From Actinomadura coerulea (GTDB lineage Bacteria; Actinomycetota; Actinomycetes; Streptosporangiales; Streptosporangiaceae), in assembly GCF_014208105.1 (NCBI RefSeq), contig NZ_JACHMQ010000001.1, positions 2,976,001 to 3,040,000 of the forward strand: DNA of 64,000 nucleotides, given 5' to 3'. The notes below the pieces were generated by a model. That model ran no database searches, was not told the DNA's origin, and worked only from the letters and a program-made list of their open reading frames with translations. Within the stretch, counting starts at the first letter, position 1; every line of letters starts with the position of its first letter. The translations under genes were made by a program, and so were the position numbers. Shown in pieces: positions 59,317 to 64,000 of this stretch.

Positions 59317-60615
59317 ATGGCGCAGGGGCTCAGTCGGCGGGACTTCGGCAGGCTCATGGGATCCGCGGGGCTCGGCCTCGCGGCGCCCGCACTCGCCGCC
59401 GGATGCGGGACGGCGTCCCAGCGCGCGGCGACGCGGGCGGGCACGCGGACGTGGCGGGTCTCCGGGACGGCGGGCGCCGGGCTCGGCGGCTTCGACACCG
59501 CCGTCAAGTCGCTGATGCAGGCCCGGAACATCCCGTGCGGCTCGCTCGCGGTGATGCGCAAGGGCAGGCTCGTGCTCGCGCGCGGCTACACCTGGAGCGA
59601 CGACGCTGCGCTGAGCGTCCAGCCGACGTCGCTGTTCCGGCTCGCCAGCCTCAGCAAGGCCGTCACCGCGACGGCGGTCGCCCGGCTCGTCCAGGACGGC
59701 AGGCTCAGCCTGTCGGCGCGCGTGACCGACCTGCTGACGCTGACGCCGCCGCCCGGCCAGTCCGCCGACCCGCGCCTCGGCCAGGTGACGGTGCGGCGGC
59801 TGCTTCAGCACCTCGGCGGCTGGGACCGCGACATCTCCGGCGACCCGACCTACCGCGACCGCGCCACCGCGCAGCTGCTGGGCGTTCCGCTGCCGATCAC
59901 CCGGGAGCACATGGTCCAGTACGGGACGGGCCTGAAACTCGACCACGACCCCGGCACCACCTTCGCCTACAGCAACTACGGCTACCTGCTGCTGGGCCAG
60001 ATCATCGCCAAGGCCGCGGGTACGGGCTACGAGCAGTACGTCCAGCAGAACGTGCTGGGCCCCATGGGGATCACCCGGATGCGGCCCGGCCGGTCGCTGA
60101 AGGCCGACCGCGCGCCCGGTGAGGTGCCCTACTTCTCGCAGCGGACCGGCCCGTCGGTGTTCGACCAGGCCGGGACGACGCTCCCGGCCCCCTACGGCAC
60201 GTTCAACCTGGAGAACCGCACCCCGATGGGCGGCTGGCTCGCGTCCGCCGTCGACTACGTGCGCTTCACCCAGATCCACGACGGCGGGACGAGCGTGCTG
60301 AACTCCTCCTCGATCGCCTCGATCTTCGCCAAGCCGGAGACGGGCCTGAACTCGGGCGGGTCCTACTACGGCTTCGGCTGGTACGTGCGCGACGTGACGG
60401 GAGGCCGGAACACCTGGCACTCCGGCGCGCTCGACGGAACCAGCACGATCGTGACGCGCCGCTACGACGGCGTGACCTGGGCCCTGCTGTTCGACCAGCG
60501 CGACGACCCGTCCGGGCTCACCTACGACTACGACGACTTCAGCGCGCCGCTGCACAAGGTCGCGAACGCGGTGGCGACCTGGCCGTCCACGAACCTGTTC
60601 GGCACGTACTTCTGA
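59317..60615 (+). CDS. Tat-exported serine hydrolase, beta-lactamase/class C family
   Basis: 432 residues. Twin-arginine signal SRRDFGRLMGSAGLGLAAPALAAGC, with a cysteine placed as a lipobox, so it is probably a Tat-exported lipoprotein. Serine beta-lactamase-like core: SLSK (SxxK nucleophile) near residue 111, YSNYG (YxN) near 220, and a WHSGALDG (HSG) block near 374. Related proteins include esterases, D-aminopeptidases and D,D-peptidases as well as true beta-lactamases; antibiotic hydrolysis is not implied. GGAGGGGAC precedes the ATG. It is an isolated gene, convergent with mtnA with a 13-base gap. Confidence 0.9.
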   Translation: MAQGLSRRDFGRLMGSAGLGLAAPALAAGCGTASQRAATRAGTRTWRVSGTAGAGLGGFDTAVKSLMQARNIPCGSLAVMRKGRLVLARGYTWSDDAALSVQPTSLFRLASLSKAVTATAVARLVQDGRLSLSARVTDLLTLTPPPGQSADPRLGQVTVRRLLQHLGGWDRDISGDPTYRDRATAQLLGVPLPITREHMVQYGTGLKLDHDPGTTFAYSNYGYLLLGQIIAKAAGTGYEQYVQQNVLGPMGITRMRPGRSLKADRAPGEVPYFSQRTGPSVFDQAGTTLPAPYGTFNLENRTPMGGWLASAVDYVRFTQIHDGGTSVLNSSSIASIFAKPETGLNSGGSYYGFGWYVRDVTGGRNTWHSGALDGTSTIVTRRYDGVTWALLFDQRDDPSGLTYDYDDFSAPLHKVANAVATWPSTNLFGTYF

Positions 60616-60628
60616 TCCGTCCGCCGCG

Positions 60629-61675
60629 CTAGCCCCGGACCCGGCCGGCCCCGGCGGCCGCCGCCGGCGTCGCGCCCGCCGAGACCTCCAGCACGCCCGT
60701 CTCGGTGACCAGGGCGGTCACCAGGCGGGCGGGCGTGACGTCGAACGCGGGGTTGTACGCGCCCACCCCGTCCGGGGCGGTCCGCGCGCCGCCCCAGGCC
60801 AGGACCTCCCCGGCGTCGCGCTCCTCGATCGGCACGCCCGCGCCGTCGGGGAGCGCGAGGTCGACCGTGCTCCACGGCGCGGCGACCACCAGCGGGATCC
60901 CGGCCTCCCGGCAGGCCAGCGCCACGCCGACCGAGCCGATCTTGTTGGCGGTGTCGCCGTTGGCGGCGATCCGGTCGGCGCCGATGACCGCGACGTCCAC
61001 CAGCCCGCGCAGGACGGTGCTCGGCGCGGCGCCGTCCGCCTGCACCACGCAGGGGATGCCCGCCTGGTCGAGCTCCCACGCGGTGAGCCGCGCGCCCTGC
61101 AGGAGGGGGCGGGTCTCGTCGGCGTAGACGATCTCGACGCGCCCCCGGCCGTGCAGTTCCCGGACGACGCCGAGGGCCGTCCCCCAGCCGGCGGTAGCGA
61201 GCGCGCCGGCGTTGCAGTGCGTCAGGACGCGCAGGGGCCGGTCCCCCGTCCGGGCGAGGATCCAGTCGGCGCCGAAGGCCCCGATGGCCCGGTTGCCGCG
61301 CACGTCCTCGTCCAGCAGGGCCTGGGCCTCGGCCGCCACCGCGTCGGCGCCCTTCGCGACGAACGGCAGGACCCGGTCCACCCCGGCGGCGAGGTTCACC
61401 GCCGTGGGGCGGGCCTCCCGGACGCGGGCGATCGCGGCGTCGCGCCCGGCGGCGTCCCAGCCCTCGCGCTCGGCCTGGCGCACCGCGACGGCGACGCCGA
61501 AGGCGCCCGCCACGCCCAGCGCGGGGGCGCCCCGCACCACCAGCCGCCGGATCGCGTCCACGAGCGCGTCGACGTCGCGGACCGCGAGGAACTCCACCCG
61601 GTGGGGCAGGACGGTCTGATCCAGCAGGCGCAGGGCGTCGCCCGTCCATTCGATGGTCGGCACATCGGTCGTCAT
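60629..61675 (-). CDS. mtnA: Methylthioribose-1-phosphate isomerase MtnA
   Basis: Methionine-salvage enzyme converting 5-methylthioribose-1-phosphate to 5-methylthioribulose-1-phosphate. 348 residues: IEWTGDALRLLDQTVLPHRVEF at the N-terminus, VVRGAPALGVAGAFGVAV, the cysteine in LTHCNAGALATAGWGTALGV, and the conserved Asp-containing VIGADRIAANGDTANKIGS, with PAFDVTPARLVTALVTETG near the end. These separate it from eIF2B-like relatives. The ATG at 61675 is the natural start; the longer frame runs into the imuA' promoter region. No other salvage genes (mtnB, mtnC, mtnK) are in the window. Confidence 0.93.
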   Translation of the reverse strand: MTTDVPTIEWTGDALRLLDQTVLPHRVEFLAVRDVDALVDAIRRLVVRGAPALGVAGAFGVAVAVRQAEREGWDAAGRDAAIARVREARPTAVNLAAGVDRVLPFVAKGADAVAAEAQALLDEDVRGNRAIGAFGADWILARTGDRPLRVLTHCNAGALATAGWGTALGVVRELHGRGRVEIVYADETRPLLQGARLTAWELDQAGIPCVVQADGAAPSTVLRGLVDVAVIGADRIAANGDTANKIGSVGVALACREAGIPLVVAAPWSTVDLALPDGAGVPIEERDAGEVLAWGGARTAPDGVGAYNPAFDVTPARLVTALVTETGVLEVSAGATPAAAAGAGRVRG

Positions 61676-61761
61676 ATCTACATCATGCCCAAAAATGCCG
61701 TGAAGCCCGGCCCTATCGGGCTTTCGGACCTGTCCGCCTCCCCCACGTGACCTGCGACAAC

Positions 61762-61791
61762 TTGACACGGGTCGAACTCGTGTTCGAGATT
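61762..61791 (+). promoter_or_regulatory. LexA (SOS) box within the imuA'-imuB promoter
   Basis: TCGAACTCGTGTTCGA (61772-61787) is a perfect actinobacterial SOS box (TCGAAC, four bases, GTTCGA). It lies between TTGACA (61762-61767) and a weak -10 (GAGATT, 61786-61791; 18-base spacer), so LexA binding would block transcription until DNA damage. Confidence 0.88.
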
Positions 61792-61821
61792 TGTGCGGGA
61801 GACTGCGAGAGGAGGACGAGC

Positions 61822-62616
61822 GTGCCGGAGGCGGCCCTGCGCGATCTCGCGGCGGCGCTGGAGGACACCGGGCCGGCGGCGCTCACGGGCGCCGGAACCG
61901 GGACCGTGCCGGTGCTGCCCGCGCTGCGGACCGTGGTCCCCGGCGGCGGGCTGCGCCCCGGCTCGGTCGTCGGGCTGGACGGTCCCGGCGCCGCCTCCCT
62001 CTGCCTCGCCCTCGCCGCGGGCGTGTCCCGGCACGGCGGCGAGGACGGCGCCGGCGGCTGGTGCGCCGTCGTCGGCCTGCCCGGCTTCGGCGTGGCCGCC
62101 GCGGCGGGCATGGGCGCCGCGCCCGAGCGGCTGCTGCTCGTCGACGAGCCCGGCGACCGCTGGCCGGACGTGGTCGCCGCCCTGGCCGAGGCCGTCGAGC
62201 TGATCCTGCTGAGCCCGCCGGAGCGTCCCGGCGCCGCGGCGGTCCGGCGGCTGTCGGCGCTGGCCCGCAAGCACGGCTGCGTCCTCGCGCTGACCGGCGC
62301 GTTCGCCCGTGACTGGCCGGGCACCCGGCTCCGGCTCCGCGTGGAGGACCCGGTCTGGGAGGGGCTCGCCGAGGGGCACGGCCGGCTCACCGGCCGCCGC
62401 GTCCGGGTCGTCGCCGAGGGGCGCGACGCCCCCGGCCCCGGCCGCCGCGCGGACCTCTGGCTCCCCGCGCCCGACGGCACCGTCCGGCCGGTGGAGACCG
62501 CGCGGCCGCCGCTGGAGCTGGTGCCCGGCGCCGTGGCGGCGGGCGCGCCCGTCCACCCCCGGCCATCCGGTCCCCCGCCGCTCGTGCGGGTGCCGGCGGA
62601 GGAGGGGATCGCGTGA
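61822..62616 (+). CDS. imuA': ImuA'-like protein of the SOS mutasome
   Basis: 264 residues, RecA-like fold remnant: VPVLPALRTVVPGGGLRPGSVVGLDG stands where RecA relatives have the Walker A region but without a true Walker A. VVGLPGFGVAAAAGMGAAPERLLLVDEPG and ELILLSPPERPGAAAVRRLSALARKHGCVLAL follow. ImuA' works with ImuB and DnaE2 in damage-induced mutagenesis. The GTG at 61822 has GGAGG 7 bases upstream; a longer frame from 61747 would overlap the LexA box and is rejected. Stop overlaps the imuB start (GTGA). dnaE2 is not in the window. Confidence 0.8.
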   Translation: MPEAALRDLAAALEDTGPAALTGAGTGTVPVLPALRTVVPGGGLRPGSVVGLDGPGAASLCLALAAGVSRHGGEDGAGGWCAVVGLPGFGVAAAAGMGAAPERLLLVDEPGDRWPDVVAALAEAVELILLSPPERPGAAAVRRLSALARKHGCVLALTGAFARDWPGTRLRLRVEDPVWEGLAEGHGRLTGRRVRVVAEGRDAPGPGRRADLWLPAPDGTVRPVETARPPLELVPGAVAAGAPVHPRPSGPPPLVRVPAEEGIA

Positions 62617-64000
62617 CCAGGGTCCTGGCGGCGTGGTGCCCTGACTGGCCCGTCACCGCGGTCGGGATCGACGCGGCGGCCCCGGGCGCCGTGGTGGTGC
62701 GGGGGCAGGTGGCGGCCTGCTCGGCGGCGGCCCGCGCCGAGGGGGTGCGGCGCGGGCAGCGGATCCGCGACGCCCAGCGGCGGTGCCCCGAGCTGGTGGT
62801 GCGCGAGCGCGACACCGACGCCGAGGGACGCCGCTTCGAGGCGGTCGCGCAGGCGGTCGCGGAGCTGACGCCGCGCGTGGAGGTGGTGCGGCCGGGGCTG
62901 TGCGCGATCCCGGCGCACGGCCCCGCCCGGTTCTACGGGGGCGAGGAGGCGCTGCGCGTCCTGGTCCAGGACACGGTCGTCGAGGCCGGCCACGACTGCG
63001 GGTCGGGCGTCGCGGACGGGCTGTTCGCGGCCGAGCTGGCGGCGCGCGCCGGGCAGGGCGGCATCGTGGTGCCGGAGGGCGGCGCGGCGGCGTTCCTCGC
63101 GCCGTACCCGCTGTCGGTGCTCGACCGGCCGGAGCTGGCCGACCTGCTGCGCCGGCTCGGCGTCCGGACCCTCGGCGACTTCGCGGCGCTGCCGTCCGGG
63201 CACGTCGCCGGCCGCTTCGGCACCGACGGGGCGCTCGCGCACCGGCTGGCGCGGGGCGAGGAGCCGCGCCCGCTCGCGCCGGTCCGCGCCGCCGCCGACC
63301 TGTCGGTGCGCGGCGGCTTCGACCCGCCCGCCGAGCAGGCGGAACGGGTCGTGTTCGCGGCGAAGCGGCTGGCGGGCGAGCTGCACGAGGGCCTCGCCGC
63401 GGGCGGGCTGGCGTGCGTCCGGCTGGAGGTCGCGGTCGGGTTCGCCGACGGGCACGTCCTGCGGCGCCTGTGGCGGCACGACGGGCTGTCGGCGCTGGCC
63501 GTCGCCGAGCGGGTGCGGTGGCAGCTGTCGGCCCACCGTCCGGCCGGGGGCGGCGAGGACGGCTGGGGCGGCGTGACGTGGGTGGAGCTGGCGCCCGACC
63601 AGCTCGTCCCCGATCTCGGACGGCAGGAGGGGCTCTGGGGGCGCACCACCGTCACCGACCGCATCGCGCGGGCCGCCGACCGGATCCAGGCGCTCCTCGG
63701 CCACCACGGGATCGCGCGGCCGGTGCTGGTCGGCGGGCGCGGGCCGGGCGAGCGCGTCGTCCGCGTCCCGGTCGGCGACCTGGCCCCCGCCGAACCGCGG
63801 GAGGGGCCGTGGCCCGGAAGCGTGTCCGGGCCCGCGCCGGCGGTCGTCCCCGCGGCCCCGGCGCCCGCCGAGCTGGCCGACGCGTCCGGCGCGGCGGTCG
63901 TGGTGTCGGCGCGGTGCGAGGTGTCGGCGCCGCCCGCGACGCTCCGCGTGGGCGGCCGTCCCGCCACCGTGACCGGCTGGACGGGCCCGTGGCCCGCCGA
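62613..64000 (+). CDS. imuB: ImuB, Y-family DNA polymerase-like protein (3' end outside window)
   Basis: At least 462 residues, open to the right edge. Y-family layout: WCPDWPVTAVGID (equivalent of the first catalytic motif; the usual Asp-Xaa-Asp acidic pair is not evident), a palm/fingers region with ARAEGVRRGQRIRDAQRRCPELVV, HhH/little-finger regions with LRRLGVRTLGDFAALPSGHVAGRFG. ImuB is a catalytically inactive polymerase homologue that bridges the clamp, ImuA' and DnaE2. The GTG overlaps the upstream stop, so both are translated together under the LexA box. Proline/Ala-rich stretches after 63740 may be a linker to the C-terminal clamp-binding part. Confidence 0.88.
   Translation, partial: MTRVLAAWCPDWPVTAVGIDAAAPGAVVVRGQVAACSAAARAEGVRRGQRIRDAQRRCPELVVRERDTDAEGRRFEAVAQAVAELTPRVEVVRPGLCAIPAHGPARFYGGEEALRVLVQDTVVEAGHDCGSGVADGLFAAELAARAGQGGIVVPEGGAAAFLAPYPLSVLDRPELADLLRRLGVRTLGDFAALPSGHVAGRFGTDGALAHRLARGEEPRPLAPVRAAADLSVRGGFDPPAEQAERVVFAAKRLAGELHEGLAAGGLACVRLEVAVGFADGHVLRRLWRHDGLSALAVAERVRWQLSAHRPAGGGEDGWGGVTWVELAPDQLVPDLGRQEGLWGRTTVTDRIARAADRIQALLGHHGIARPVLVGGRGPGERVVRVPVGDLAPAEPREGPWPGSVSGPAPAVVPAAPAPAELADASGAAVVVSARCEVSAPPATLRVGGRPATVTGWTGPWPA

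Noticed and set aside
59317..60615. Antibiotic-resistance beta-lactamase
   Set aside because: It has the SxxK/YxN/HSG layout of the broad serine hydrolase family, but nothing that points to antibiotic hydrolysis rather than esterase or peptidase activity.

Overview
The window is very GC-rich, with G or C in nearly every third codon position, GTG starts, 4-base ATGA/GTGA gene overlaps and many leaderless-looking promoters. It carries the GlgE/TreS/maltokinase alpha-glucan pathway, S-adenosyl methyltransferases of the DUF574 type, a Zur box, an actinobacterial LexA box with imuA'-imuB, and a stand-alone LigD polymerase domain. This points to a chromosome of a filamentous actinomycete; Thermomonosporaceae or Streptosporangiales is my guess from general character only. 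I saw no rRNA, tRNA or CRISPR array.

Layout. 1-3.6 kb: P450 tail (cut by the left edge), LigD-type polymerase, PaiB-like flavoprotein, TusA-like protein, STAS protein. 3.6-9.8 kb: a ROK regulator diverges from a polar amino-acid ABC importer operon that continues into an asparaginase and CutC. 9.8-18 kb: DUF574 methyltransferase, glgE, a convergent STAS/three-helix-bundle operon, then treS and maltokinase. 18-25.9 kb: NlpC/P60 hydrolase, aldo/keto reductase, second DUF574 methyltransferase, a Zur-controlled zinc importer, an MreB-like ATPase and a metallo-beta-lactamase-fold enzyme.

25.9-45.5 kb is the most unusual part. Four minus-strand genes, joined by 4-base overlaps, encode a MoxR-like AAA+ ATPase, a DUF5682 protein, a VWA protein and a SWIM zinc-finger protein. 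Three DUF4132 proteins lie nearby on the same strand. The set matches the E. coli yehI-yehL-yehM-yehP-yehQ group, whose function is unknown. The AAA+ operon and both DUF4132 transcription units share one promoter layout (TGTCSG, 10 bases, TASSGT, 8 bases, ATG), which supports a single regulon. A TetR/SDR pair with matching operators, a PLP-dependent Cys/Met enzyme and an IS30-family element are interleaved.

A second surprise is a dispersed palindrome found between convergent genes at 12.9 kb and 38.7/40.0 kb. Its arms supply the TGA stop codons of three genes. The IS30 element sits in the loop of the second copy, flanked by a 3-bp AGC duplication.

45.5-64 kb: a CoA-disulfide-reductase-like flavoprotein; a split FluG-like pair (amidohydrolase and glutamine-synthetase-like enzyme); a CGNR zinc-finger regulator; an FUSC-type membrane protein; a secreted LVIVD-like protein; an orphan solute-binding protein; an FMN reductase; a TetR/metallo-hydrolase operon; RecD2 helicase; a Tat-exported serine hydrolase; MtnA; and the LexA-boxed imuA'-imuB pair, with imuB cut by the right edge.
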